The position numbers were made by a program, and so were the translations under genes. A stretch of 64,000 nucleotides of DNA from Hyphococcus aureus (lineage in GTDB: Bacteria; Pseudomonadota; Alphaproteobacteria; Caulobacterales; Parvularculaceae). The stretch lies in contig NZ_JBHRSH010000001.1 of assembly GCF_042643165.1 (NCBI RefSeq), forward strand, positions 1,426,001 through 1,490,000, written 5' to 3'. Positions 33,511 through 42,027 of this stretch are shown piece by piece (position 1 is the stretch's first letter; each line of letters starts with the position of its first letter). A model generated the notes under the pieces. That model did no database searches. It saw nothing but the letters and a program-made list of their open reading frames with translations, and was not told where the DNA came from.

Positions 33511-33539
33511 TTGACCTCATCATCCCGGCGGCCATAGCT
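33511..33539 (+). promoter_or_regulatory. Candidate promoter of TonB receptor gene
   Basis: TTGACC (33511-33516), a 17-bp spacer and ATAGCT (33534-33539) give a -35/-10 pair about 125 bp upstream of the start. The -35 is good, the -10 moderate. Confidence 0.4.
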
Positions 33540-33662
33540 TCTCGCCAAGTTGGCGGATTCCCGTCAGCGATCATCGTGCCCTTTTCTCGGGGGGGCGAAT
33601 ATCGTGAGTTTCCTGCCTGCCGCAGGGAGGTCGCGCGTGTGTTTTAACTCGGAGGGATAATA

Positions 33663-36600
33663 ATGTTAAGAAAGCGGCTTGCTGGGCGTTTCCTACGCAC
33701 CACAATGCTTTCCGGTGTCGCTGCTGCTGCAGCCATGCCGGCCGTCGCCCAAGATGGCGACACCATCATCGTCACCGGTTCGCGTATTGCGCGCGAAGAT
33801 TTGGCTGCTCCAAGCCCGATCGCCCGTGTCGACGCCGAACAGCTTACGTTGACCAACACGATCAACTCAGAGCAGTTCCTGAACACGCTGCCGCAAGTCG
33901 TGCCGGCTTTCGACTCCACGTCGAACAACCCAGGCAACGGCACCGCGACAGTCTCCCTGCGCGGCCTTGGCACGAACCGGACGCTCGTCCTCGTTGACGG
34001 CTCGCGTTATGTGGCTTCCGGTCCGGGCGGCGTTGTCGACCTCAACGCGATCCCGACCGCGCTGGTTCAGCAGGTTGATGTCGTGACCGGCGGTTCCTCC
34101 GCTGTTTACGGTTCCGACGCCATCGCTGGCGTTGTGAACTTCATCCTGAAAGACGACTTCGAAGGCGTCCAGCTCGACGTTTCCAACGAAATGTCTGCAG
34201 CCGGCTGGGATGCGAACATCTTCAACGCAGCGCTGACCATGGGCGGCAACTTCGCCGACGGTCGTGGTAATGCGATTGTGTCGTTGTCCTACACCAACCG
34301 CGAAGCGCTCTTCCAGGGCGACCGCGATTTCTCGTCTGACTCGCTCTTCGATCCGGGCCCGGGCGGCACGGAATTCCTGACCGGTGGTTCGGGTAACGCA
34401 CTTGGCGGCCAGTTCATTTCGAACGCCAACACAAACAACGAAACCACGGGCGCAGATCCGGACGACGACATGGAGCCATTCGATCTTGATGACGAAGCTC
34501 CGGGCTTCCTCAATGCGATGGGCGATCCGTTCTTCCCTTGCACCAGCGCCGGTGCACAGGTTTGCTCGAACAGCGTGACATTCGGCGGCGCGACGCCGAA
34601 TCCGAATGGCCGCCGTTACATCAACCCGGGCGACCAGTACAACTATGCGCCGGTCAACTATCTCCAGCTGCCGCAGGAACGTTACTCGATCTATGCTGGT
34701 GGTTCGTTTGAAGTGAACGATTCCATTGAAGTCTATGCTCGCGGCATTTTTGCTCAGTCCGTTGTTGACAGCCAGCTGGCTGCGACCCCGGTCGGCGGCA
34801 ACTTCACCGTGAACCTGGATGATCCGAACCTGCCGTCAGACTTCCGTGACGCCTTGGTTGCGACCTATGACTATGTCGATCCGGATCCTTGCACGGACGG
34901 CAACGGCAACCCGACAGTGGCCGGTGGCGTTTGCCTCGACGCGTCTGACGTTCAGGACCGTGACGGCAATGGCTCGGATGATGTCAGCCTGTTCGCCGCT
35001 CGCCGTTATAACGACTCGGTTCTCGGTCCGCGGAACAGTCTCCGGGATACGTCGTCGTTCCAGATCATGACGGGTGTTCGTGGCGATCTGTCTCCGAACT
35101 GGAGCTATGACGCATTCCTGCAGTTTGGCCGTTCTTCTGCGACCCAAACCCAGACCGGAAACATCTCGTTCAGCAACCTGGTTGCAGGCGTTGCAAACGG
35201 CACCTGTAATATCTTTGGTGTTGATACGCTGAATGATGCTTGCGCCACCTTGATCAACCGCACCGGCATCATCACCAGCACGGTTGAGCAGACGCAGTTT
35301 GTCGGCACCGTGAACGGTACGCTTGAGGGCTTCAAAGCTCCTTGGGCTGATGACTCCGTCGCTCTTGCGGTTGGCGTCGAATACCGCGAAGAATTCGCTG
35401 ACTTCAAACCCGACTCCGTTCTGGGCCCTGACGTCCGCGGCTTCAACGCATCGCTGCCGGTTTCCGGTCGCTATGACGTGTACGAACTGTTCATGGAAAC
35501 CCGCATCCCGATCGTTCAGGGCGTGCCGGGTATCGAAGAACTCGCCCTCAACGGTGCGTATCGTTACTCTGATTACTCAACGGTTGGCGGCGTGCACACG
35601 TTTGCTGCTGGCGCTGAGTGGTCTCCTGTCGAAGAGCTCCGCATCCGCGGTCAGTTCCAGCGTGCGGCGCGTGCGCCGAACATTTCGGAACTGTTTGGCG
35701 CCTTCACCAACGGCTTCCCGGGCGCACAGGATCCTTGCTCGGCTGCCGGTGGTTTCGGTAGCGGCGAAGGCCAGGCAGCGATCTGCCAGGCATACGGCGT
35801 TCCCGCGGGCGCAGTTGGAACGAACTTCCAGCTGTCTGGCCAGATCGAAGCGTTGTTCGGCGGCAACCCGAACCTCTTCGAAGAAACTGCTGACACGATC
35901 ACCATTGGCGGTGTCTGGCAGCCGGCTTCGATCGACGGTCTCGTCCTTCAGGTCGACTACTACAATGTTGAAGTTGAAGACGCGATCACCGGCGTGCCGC
36001 TCCAGCTCGTTCTGGACCGCTGCTACGTTGCTGGCGACACATCGACTTGCGACACCTTCTTCGGTCCGGGCACTCGCTCGCCGGTTTCAGGTCGTATCGG
36101 TGCTCCGTTCCTGCCAAGCATTGGCGGCCTGAACATCGCTGGCTTTAAAGCATCTGGTATCGACTTCCAGGCGAACTACTCGTTCGATCTGTCCGATATC
36201 GGTACGGTTTCCATGGTCTACTACGGAAACTACACTCTGGAATCGAGCTTCCAGATTGACCCGTCGGCTCCGGTGATCGACTGTGTGGGCTATTATGCTG
36301 GTAACTGCGGCATCGTCGCAAACGAGCCGACGCCGACATACAAGCACACCATGCAGACCTCGCTGGTCAGCGGTCCTCTGACGACCTCTGTTCGCTGGCG
36401 TCTGATTGGCGGCACCGAGATCGATCCGTCGGTTTTCGATCCTGCCACCCAGACCACGATTGGCGATCTGTCGGATGACATCGGTATGTTCAACTATATC
36501 GACGTTACGCTGCAGTATGCTGTGAACGAAAATGTTGACCTCACGGTTGGCGTTCAGAACATCACCGGTAAAGACGCTCCGCTCCTTGGCTCTACGGTCA

Positions 36601-36680
36601 ACGAGCAGGCGAACACCTTCCCGGCGACGTATGAAACGCTCGGCCGCCAGCTCTTCGTTGGCGCCTCGGTCCGCTTCTAA
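33663..36680 (+). CDS. TonB-dependent outer-membrane receptor
   Basis: A 1005-residue receptor for active uptake across the outer membrane. A signal peptide covers about 1-30. The plug domain (about 40-170) has SLRGLGTNRTLVLVDGSR, TGGSSAVYGSDAIAGVVNFIL. The rest is the beta-barrel, ending in Phe (GASVRF). Inserted loops are Asp-rich; one near residues 431-440 reads DRDGNGSDD, an EF-hand-like calcium loop. Cysteine pairs occur in loops near 300, 420 and 760. Codon use differs from neighbours (more GCT, TCT, CTG, AAC), as expected for a very highly expressed gene. The ligand is unknown, and no TonB box is obvious. Confidence 0.95.
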   Translation: MLRKRLAGRFLRTTMLSGVAAAAAMPAVAQDGDTIIVTGSRIAREDLAAPSPIARVDAEQLTLTNTINSEQFLNTLPQVVPAFDSTSNNPGNGTATVSLRGLGTNRTLVLVDGSRYVASGPGGVVDLNAIPTALVQQVDVVTGGSSAVYGSDAIAGVVNFILKDDFEGVQLDVSNEMSAAGWDANIFNAALTMGGNFADGRGNAIVSLSYTNREALFQGDRDFSSDSLFDPGPGGTEFLTGGSGNALGGQFISNANTNNETTGADPDDDMEPFDLDDEAPGFLNAMGDPFFPCTSAGAQVCSNSVTFGGATPNPNGRRYINPGDQYNYAPVNYLQLPQERYSIYAGGSFEVNDSIEVYARGIFAQSVVDSQLAATPVGGNFTVNLDDPNLPSDFRDALVATYDYVDPDPCTDGNGNPTVAGGVCLDASDVQDRDGNGSDDVSLFAARRYNDSVLGPRNSLRDTSSFQIMTGVRGDLSPNWSYDAFLQFGRSSATQTQTGNISFSNLVAGVANGTCNIFGVDTLNDACATLINRTGIITSTVEQTQFVGTVNGTLEGFKAPWADDSVALAVGVEYREEFADFKPDSVLGPDVRGFNASLPVSGRYDVYELFMETRIPIVQGVPGIEELALNGAYRYSDYSTVGGVHTFAAGAEWSPVEELRIRGQFQRAARAPNISELFGAFTNGFPGAQDPCSAAGGFGSGEGQAAICQAYGVPAGAVGTNFQLSGQIEALFGGNPNLFEETADTITIGGVWQPASIDGLVLQVDYYNVEVEDAITGVPLQLVLDRCYVAGDTSTCDTFFGPGTRSPVSGRIGAPFLPSIGGLNIAGFKASGIDFQANYSFDLSDIGTVSMVYYGNYTLESSFQIDPSAPVIDCVGYYAGNCGIVANEPTPTYKHTMQTSLVSGPLTTSVRWRLIGGTEIDPSVFDPATQTTIGDLSDDIGMFNYIDVTLQYAVNENVDLTVGVQNITGKDAPLLGSTVNEQANTFPATYETLGRQLFVGASVRF

Positions 36681-36703
36681 GCGATCCGAGTTTTACGGAA
36701 TGG

Positions 36704-36737
36704 AAAACGGCGGGCTTCGGCCCGCCGTTTTCTTTTT
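36704..36737 (+). terminator. Rho-independent terminator after TonB receptor
   Basis: A perfect 12-bp stem, AAAACGGCGGGC/GCCCGCCGTTTT, with a TTCG loop, followed by CTTTTTG. It is a strong intrinsic terminator 24 bp after the receptor stop. Confidence 0.95.
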
Positions 36738-36818
36738 GTCTTCAAATTGCTGGCCACGCCTGGCGCCAGCCCCGCGGATAGTGTTTTCCCTTTCGCTAAG
36801 GCGCGCTAAGACCGTCCC

Positions 36819-37778
36819 ATGACATTGTCGCGAACATCGCAAGCCGCCCATTGGGAGGCCTATTGGGGCGCAGCCAGTGGGCGACGCGCCGCCTTGTCTG
36901 GCGATGCGCCAGGCGATCTTTTTGACGAGATCTGGCGGATCTTCCTGGCGGAGGCTCTTTCTGTTCGAGAGACGCCCTCGCTGCTCGACCTCGCCTGCGG
37001 CGCGGGTGTGATACTCGGCCGCGCGCTGGAGATTGCAGGCGCGTCAACCGCCGTGAACGACGCCCGCTTTATTGGACTTGATTATGCTGGTTCGGCTGCG
37101 GCGGCGGTTGCGCGAAAGAAACCGCCAAAGAACGCCGCGATCCATGGCGTCGCCGCGAGCGCCGCAGAGCTTCCCTTTGCCGATGGCGCTTTCGATATTG
37201 TGATCAGTCAGTTCGGGATTGAATATGCCGGTATGAATGCTTTTTCTGAGGCGGCGCGTATGCTCGCCCCTGGCGGCGCCATGCAATTCATCATGCATTT
37301 TAAAGGCGGCGGCATTGATCGCGAATGTTCGGAGAACGCCCGCGTGCTCGCGGCCATTTTACAGCAGGGCCTTTTTGATGTCGCCATGGAGGCTATTCGC
37401 GGCCCGGACCATGACGGCGCCGCTGATAAACTCAAAACCGGCTTTGCGGCGTTGAAACCCTGTCTGGAAGGGGAGCGCGTCGCTGCGAAAGAAATGCTGG
37501 CGCGGCTTCTCGGCGACGTGTCGCAACTGGTCTCGCGTCGTCAGGCTTATGCGCCAGCGGAGGCTCTTGGTTGGTGCGAGGCGATGCGCGCCGAGGTCAT
37601 GTTATATGAGGGCCGGATGCGCGCAATGACGCAAAGCGCGCTGGACAATGTCGGGGTGAAAGAGGCGAGGGACAGGCTGGCAAGCTGCGGAGCCAATATG
37701 GCGGCGCCAGAGGTTTTGACGCCAAAAGGAAAGACCGCCCCGGCGGCGTGGCTTTTGAAAACAGAAAGTCCCGCATGA
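36819..37778 (+). CDS. Class I SAM-dependent methyltransferase
   Basis: A 319-residue methyltransferase. The SAM loop is LDLACGAGVILGRALE near residue 50 (motif I), followed by FIGLDYAG (II), AAELPFADGAFDIVISQFGIEY (IV/V). The C-terminal 140 residues are helical and less conserved and may recognise the substrate, which is unknown. It has no neighbours in the same direction; the ahpD gene is convergent and a terminator hairpin overlaps its end. Confidence 0.9.
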   Translation: MTLSRTSQAAHWEAYWGAASGRRAALSGDAPGDLFDEIWRIFLAEALSVRETPSLLDLACGAGVILGRALEIAGASTAVNDARFIGLDYAGSAAAAVARKKPPKNAAIHGVAASAAELPFADGAFDIVISQFGIEYAGMNAFSEAARMLAPGGAMQFIMHFKGGGIDRECSENARVLAAILQQGLFDVAMEAIRGPDHDGAADKLKTGFAALKPCLEGERVAAKEMLARLLGDVSQLVSRRQAYAPAEALGWCEAMRAEVMLYEGRMRAMTQSALDNVGVKEARDRLASCGANMAAPEVLTPKGKTAPAAWLLKTESPA

Positions 37779-37808
37779 AAACGGCGCCTTGAGAACCTCA
37801 AGGCGCCG
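37778..37808 (-). terminator. Terminator of ahpD
   Basis: A perfect 12-bp stem, CGGCGCCTTGAG/CTCAAGGCGCCG, with an AAC loop at 37782-37808. On the minus strand it is followed by TTTTCATG, so it ends the ahpC-sulfotransferase-ahpD transcript. Confidence 0.85.
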
Positions 37809-37830
37809 CAAAAGAAGTCATAGTAGAAAG

Positions 37831-38355
37831 TTACGCAGCTTCGGCGCGCAAAACCGCGGCGGCGGCGTTGACGGCGGCGGCGATACGGATAGCGGTCTGC
37901 ACCTGTTCCGCCGTGAGCCCGCCTTTGCGCACGACCTGTTCGTGGGCGTCAAGACACATGCCGCAGCCATTGATGGCGGAAACGGCAAGCGACCACAGTT
38001 CAAAGTCGACCTTTTCTACGCCGGGATTGCCAATCACGTTCATGCGCAACTTCGCCGGCATTTTCTGATATTCATCGCTGCTCATCAAATGCGTTGCGCG
38101 ATAATAGACATTGTTCATGGCCATGATCGCCGCTGCGGCGCGAGCGGCATTTGTCGCCTCGGCGCTGAGTTTGTCCTTGGTTTCCTCAATAACGGCGTTA
38201 ATCACAGCGCTATTGCCGGTCGCCAATGCTGAAGCGAGGAATGCGCCCCATTTCTGCTGGTCGCTTAGTGCGCTTTCGCTCGCCAGCGTGCCGAGATTGA
38301 GGCGAATATCTTTTGCGTAGTCAGGGATCTGATCCCTCAAAGCATCAATGCTCAT
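37831..38355 (-). CDS. ahpD: Alkyl hydroperoxidase AhpD
   Basis: A 174-residue AhpD, a small alkylhydroperoxidase that also passes electrons to AhpC. The active site CGMC (C131, C134) and the following H138 match the known CxxC...H site. It starts with an AAAGGAAAA site upstream. It lies only 18 bp after the TPR-sulfotransferase gene and in the same direction as ahpC, so the three genes appear to form one peroxide-response operon. A strong terminator follows. Confidence 0.95.
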   Translation of the reverse strand: MSIDALRDQIPDYAKDIRLNLGTLASESALSDQQKWGAFLASALATGNSAVINAVIEETKDKLSAEATNAARAAAAIMAMNNVYYRATHLMSSDEYQKMPAKLRMNVIGNPGVEKVDFELWSLAVSAINGCGMCLDAHEQVVRKGGLTAEQVQTAIRIAAAVNAAAAVLRAEAA

Positions 38356-38373
38356 GAATTTTCCTTTCTTTTT

Positions 38374-40374
38374 TCAGTCGGTGAGTGCGCCGGTTTCGAG
38401 GTCTACGCCCCGGTTCGCAAGCGCGTCGCGCAAGGGCGCGAGGTAGGCGTCATAGGGGGATGTGGAGTTGAGATGTTCAGGCGAGGGCGGCTTGCGCACC
38501 TGTGCGGCGCTGAACGTGATGACAGTGCGGTCCTGTTTGTAGTATTCAAGGCAGGCAGGGTCCCAATCGAGACCGCAAAAGGCAATCAGCCTGCGGATTT
38601 CAGCATCAAAATTCCGGACAAAATCTTCATACTGAACAAAGCCAAGATTGTCGCCAAGCATGTCACGCCAGTAATCCATGATGCGCGCTTGTTGTGCGTA
38701 ATAATGCGCGAGGTCTTCGAGAGAAGTTGACGCCTGCCAGCTGTTGGAGAAATTCCGGCGATACATGGAAAAACAGACTTCCACGGGATTGCGGCGGATA
38801 TAAATGATACGCGCTTCGGGAAAGACGCGCCGGATGAGCCCTACCGCGTAGAAATTGCTGGGCTGCTTGTCGGTGACAAAAGGAGCTTCGGCGACATTAT
38901 AGCTGCGATACTGGTCTTGATATTTTTGGCGGAACGCTTGCGCCAGGTCGTAAGGCAACGGCCCATGCCCCCAAGCCTGGCGGCCGGGAAGCTTAAGATA
39001 TTCATTCAGGGCGAACACCATATAGGGAAGCTCGCCGCCGCTCGACACATCCTTGTGTGCGGATATTGCGCTATCAAGAAGAGTGGTTCCGGACCGCGGC
39101 ATGCCGACGATGAAGATCGGCGCGGGGCGGCGCGCGCGTTCAGAATCGTTGCCGGCGTAGTCTTGCGGAAAGGCGCTGATAATCTGGTCCACATAGCGCT
39201 CGATATCGGCGGCCACATAGCGCGCCGCCGCGTCGGTTTCCCCGAGGCTGCGTTTCAACCTGTTGGCTTCCGTCCAGGCTTCAAAGGCGCCATCCCGGTC
39301 TTTTCGCTGGTGCAGGGCGTCGCCGCATGCAAACAGGGCGATCGCCCGGTGTTTCACACCGGAAAGATCGTTCGCACCTATTTTCTTCGCCTGGGCGATT
39401 TCTTCGTCAGTGAATTTCGAGCCCGAGGCCAGAGCGAGCTCTGCAAAAGCCTCAGCATTGTTCGGGTCGGCGGCGATCGCCAGGCGGGCGTATTTGATGG
39501 CGTTTTCAAAGTCGCCGGTGAAATTCAAATGGCGGCTATATCCGGCTGCGGCGAGGGTGTTGTTCGGCTCCAATTCGAGCGCGCGCCTGTATAGATCAGC
39601 GCCGCCGTCGAGATCGCGGGCGCCAAGCAGGTATTTCCCGAGTGTCGCAAGGTGAATGGCTTTTGGCGGCTCTTGCTCGGCGAGGGGCCGGTAAATTTCG
39701 GCGGCTTTCAAGGCATAGCCTTGCTGGGAATAGGCGAATGCAAGCGCCATGCGCGGCGCTTCTTCATTTGGAGAGGCTGCTAGCGAAGCTTTCGCCGCTG
39801 TGATCAGTTCGTCCCAGTCATTTTTCTGCCGTGCGATATGCGTGCGCAGCTTGAGGGCTTGCGGGTGGCCTGGCGCGGCTTTTTCAAATTCGTCGAGCGC
39901 CAAGGTGGCGCGGTCATAGTCGCCAAGTTCATAGGCGGCGCCGGCAAGGCGCAAGGAGAGCACGGGATGCGGCTGGATTTTGAGCGCTTTGTCGAGTGCG
40001 TCTGCAGCGCTTTTGTAATCTTCAGCTTTACCCGCGAGATCGCCAACACGGCCCCAGCATTCAAACCTGTCAGGCGCGATGGCGGCGGCGCTCTCAGCCT
40101 CGCTTCGCGCGGCGCCAAGGTCGCCTTCGCTTTCGAGGAGAACGGAATAATTCAATAAAAAGCGCCAGTTTTGGGGCGCAGTTTCGAGGGCCCGAATGAT
40201 AAACGGACGCGCCGCCTTTACATCGCCGGTTTCCGCGAGGGAAACGCCCAAAAGGCTTGCGGCGTCAGCATTGTCGGGGTTTTGAACGAGGATTTCCCGG
40301 CAGAGGCGAATGGCGGTTTGCTCGTCGCCATTGAGCCGCGCGGCGGTCGCCTGTTCGAGCATTGGGTTTGTCAT
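38374..40374 (-). CDS. TPR-repeat sulfotransferase in the ahpC-ahpD operon
   Basis: A 666-residue protein. Residues about 1-340 are TPR-like units; from about 405 a sulfotransferase-like domain has the PAPS loop IFIVGMPRSGTTLLD near 410-424 and the 3'-phosphate region IIYIRRNPVEVCFSMY. It resembles the protein at 10373 but is a distinct paralogue. The acceptor is unknown. I use the ATG at 40374, preceded by GGA, because the longer frame would overlap ahpC. It sits between ahpC (63 bp upstream, with a hairpin between) and ahpD (18 bp downstream), an unusual place for such an enzyme. Confidence 0.88.
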   Translation of the reverse strand: MTNPMLEQATAARLNGDEQTAIRLCREILVQNPDNADAASLLGVSLAETGDVKAARPFIIRALETAPQNWRFLLNYSVLLESEGDLGAARSEAESAAAIAPDRFECWGRVGDLAGKAEDYKSAADALDKALKIQPHPVLSLRLAGAAYELGDYDRATLALDEFEKAAPGHPQALKLRTHIARQKNDWDELITAAKASLAASPNEEAPRMALAFAYSQQGYALKAAEIYRPLAEQEPPKAIHLATLGKYLLGARDLDGGADLYRRALELEPNNTLAAAGYSRHLNFTGDFENAIKYARLAIAADPNNAEAFAELALASGSKFTDEEIAQAKKIGANDLSGVKHRAIALFACGDALHQRKDRDGAFEAWTEANRLKRSLGETDAAARYVAADIERYVDQIISAFPQDYAGNDSERARRPAPIFIVGMPRSGTTLLDSAISAHKDVSSGGELPYMVFALNEYLKLPGRQAWGHGPLPYDLAQAFRQKYQDQYRSYNVAEAPFVTDKQPSNFYAVGLIRRVFPEARIIYIRRNPVEVCFSMYRRNFSNSWQASTSLEDLAHYYAQQARIMDYWRDMLGDNLGFVQYEDFVRNFDAEIRRLIAFCGLDWDPACLEYYKQDRTVITFSAAQVRKPPSPEHLNSTSPYDAYLAPLRDALANRGVDLETGALTD

Positions 40375-40386
40375 GATCGTCCAGAA

Positions 40387-40416
40387 AACAGCCGGAAGAG
40401 GCGATCCTCTTCCGGC
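40387..40416 (-). terminator. Hairpin after ahpC, possible attenuator
   Basis: An 11-bp stem, GCCGGAAGAGG/CCTCTTCCGGC, with a CGAT loop lies at 40391-40416, followed on the minus strand by TGTTTTC. The T-tract is short, so partial termination between ahpC and the sulfotransferase gene is likely. Confidence 0.6.
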
Positions 40417-40436
40417 TTCAGGATAGAAAGAAAGAC

Positions 40437-40982
40437 TTACAGCGTGTCGCCGCCAAGCGGACGGTTGCAGGGACAAAGTTCGTCCGTCTGCAGACCATCG
40501 AGAATGCGAAGCGTTTCCTGCGGGTTACGGCCGACATTAAGGCCGTTCACCGTCACATGCTGGATAACATTGTGTGGGTCGACAATGAATGTCGCACGCA
40601 ACGCAACGCCTTCCGGCGCACGAATGCCGAGGCCGTCGATCAGAGAACCGGTCGTGTCCGCAAATGACCAGGCCGGGTGCTTGTCGAGATCCGGGTGATC
40701 GCGGCGCCAGGCGAGCTTGCAGAACTCGTTGTCCGAGCTGCCGCCCATGACGACGGCGTCACGGTCTGCGAATTCCTTGTTGAGACGGCCGAACTCGGCG
40801 ATCTCGGTCGGGCAGATGAAGGTGAAATCTTTCGGGTAGAAATAGATAATTTTCCATTTGCCCGAAAAGCTGTCCTGGGTGATGTCTTCGAATGCGGACT
40901 GGCCGCCTTCTTCGTGGGTGTTAAAGCCGGGCTTAACCCCGACAACGGAAAAATCGGGAAGCTTGTCGCCGACGCCTAACAT
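40437..40982 (-). CDS. ahpC: Peroxiredoxin AhpC
   Basis: A 181-residue 2-Cys peroxiredoxin. The peroxidatic cysteine is C57 in FTFICPTE; resolving cysteines are near C170/C172 (LCPCNRP). It reduces hydrogen peroxide and organic peroxides, here probably recharged by AhpD since no AhpF is nearby. It is divergent from oxyR, with an AT-rich dyad between them, so OxyR activation is very likely. The downstream hairpin may let it be made in excess over the rest of the operon. Confidence 0.96.
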   Translation of the reverse strand: MLGVGDKLPDFSVVGVKPGFNTHEEGGQSAFEDITQDSFSGKWKIIYFYPKDFTFICPTEIAEFGRLNKEFADRDAVVMGGSSDNEFCKLAWRRDHPDLDKHPAWSFADTTGSLIDGLGIRAPEGVALRATFIVDPHNVIQHVTVNGLNVGRNPQETLRILDGLQTDELCPCNRPLGGDTL

Positions 40983-41076
40983 TCCTGTCTCCTTTTTGCG
41001 TGCATGAATGAAACTCGTAAGGGCCCGACAGGGCGAGCCGCAAGAGACTACTTAACGCCCTTGGAAAATTAATCAA

Positions 41077-41104
41077 ATAGATTATATTCGTGAATTATAT
41101 CGAT
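41077..41104. promoter_or_regulatory. AT-rich dyad between oxyR and ahpC
   Basis: An imperfect 28-bp inverted repeat, of form ATnGATnnnATTCnnGAATnnnATCnAT, lies between the two divergent genes. Its centre ATTC-GT-GAAT and ATAG-like ends fit an OxyR tetramer site of the ATAG-N7-CTAT type, with mismatches. Confidence 0.55.
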
Positions 41105-41130
41105 TTAGACGATTGAAAAAGGTCAATAGA

Positions 41131-42027
41131 ATGACGCCTTTACCGACTTTGCGCCAGTTGCAGTTTTTTATGGCTCTTGTGCGCCGCGAATCCTTCTCCA
41201 AGGCGGCGGAAGACTGTCTGGTGTCCCAGTCGACCCTCTCCTCCGCCATCAAGGAGATGGAGGCGTTGATGAATCAGCAGCTCGTGGACCGCTCGACCCG
41301 TTCCTTTGCGCTGACCCCCGCCGGGGAGGAGGTGGCGAGCCGTGCGCCCGCGCTTCTGGCCGGCGCGGAGGATCTTGTGCGCGCCGCCAGCGGGCGCAAC
41401 CCGCTTGAAGGGCCGTTCACTCTTGGCGTCATCCCGACCATTGCGCCCTTCATTCTGCCGCGCGCGGCGAAGGCGTTTAAAAAAGCGTTCCCGAAACTTG
41501 AGCTTTATCTGCGGGAGGATTTGACGGCGACGCTTGCGGAGCGTTTGTCGGCGGGGCTTCTCGACGCCGCCATCCTCGCTTTTCCTTATGATCTTCCCGG
41601 CATTGATTCTGTTGAGATTGGCGATGATCCGTTCTGGTTCGCCTGCGCGCCGGATCATCCGTTTGCGAACAAAAAATCATTGAAGCGTAACGAGGTCTCC
41701 ACCTGCGAATTGCTGCTTCTGGAAGATGGTCATTGCCTGCGCGAGCATGCGCTTGACGCGTGCGAATTGCGTGACAGGGATGCTGCGGCGTCTTTTGGCG
41801 GCACCAGCCTTTTCACCCTGGCGCAGATGACCAAGGCGGGGCTTGGCGCTACGCTGCTTCCCGATATGGCTGTCAGGGAAGGGCTTGCGAAAAGCGCCGG
41901 GTTGAAAGTGATTCCCTTTGCCGCTCCTGCGCCTGCGCGAAAAATCGGCGTCGCCTGGCGTCGCGGGTCGGGCCGTAAGGAGGAGGCGCTGGCGCTCGCC
42001 GAAGAATTGAAGAAAATCTTTGTCTAA
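41131..42027 (+). CDS. oxyR: Hydrogen peroxide-sensing regulator OxyR
   Basis: A 298-residue LysR-type regulator. The helix-turn-helix (SFSKAAEDCLVSQSTLSSAIKEME) is near the N-terminus. In the effector domain, C202 and C211 (GHCLREHALDAC) have the same spacing of nine as the C199/C208 redox pair of OxyR, so it should form the activating disulfide. I use the ATG at 41131; a TTG six codons upstream is possible. It is divergent from ahpC. Its stop interlocks with the convergent AI-2E gene. Confidence 0.94.
   Translation: MTPLPTLRQLQFFMALVRRESFSKAAEDCLVSQSTLSSAIKEMEALMNQQLVDRSTRSFALTPAGEEVASRAPALLAGAEDLVRAASGRNPLEGPFTLGVIPTIAPFILPRAAKAFKKAFPKLELYLREDLTATLAERLSAGLLDAAILAFPYDLPGIDSVEIGDDPFWFACAPDHPFANKKSLKRNEVSTCELLLLEDGHCLREHALDACELRDRDAAASFGGTSLFTLAQMTKAGLGATLLPDMAVREGLAKSAGLKVIPFAAPAPARKIGVAWRRGSGRKEEALALAEELKKIFV

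Noticed and set aside
33663..36680. Horizontal transfer of the TonB receptor gene
   Set aside because: Codon use differs from neighbours, but toward a pattern expected for high expression, and there are no mobile elements or tRNA borders.
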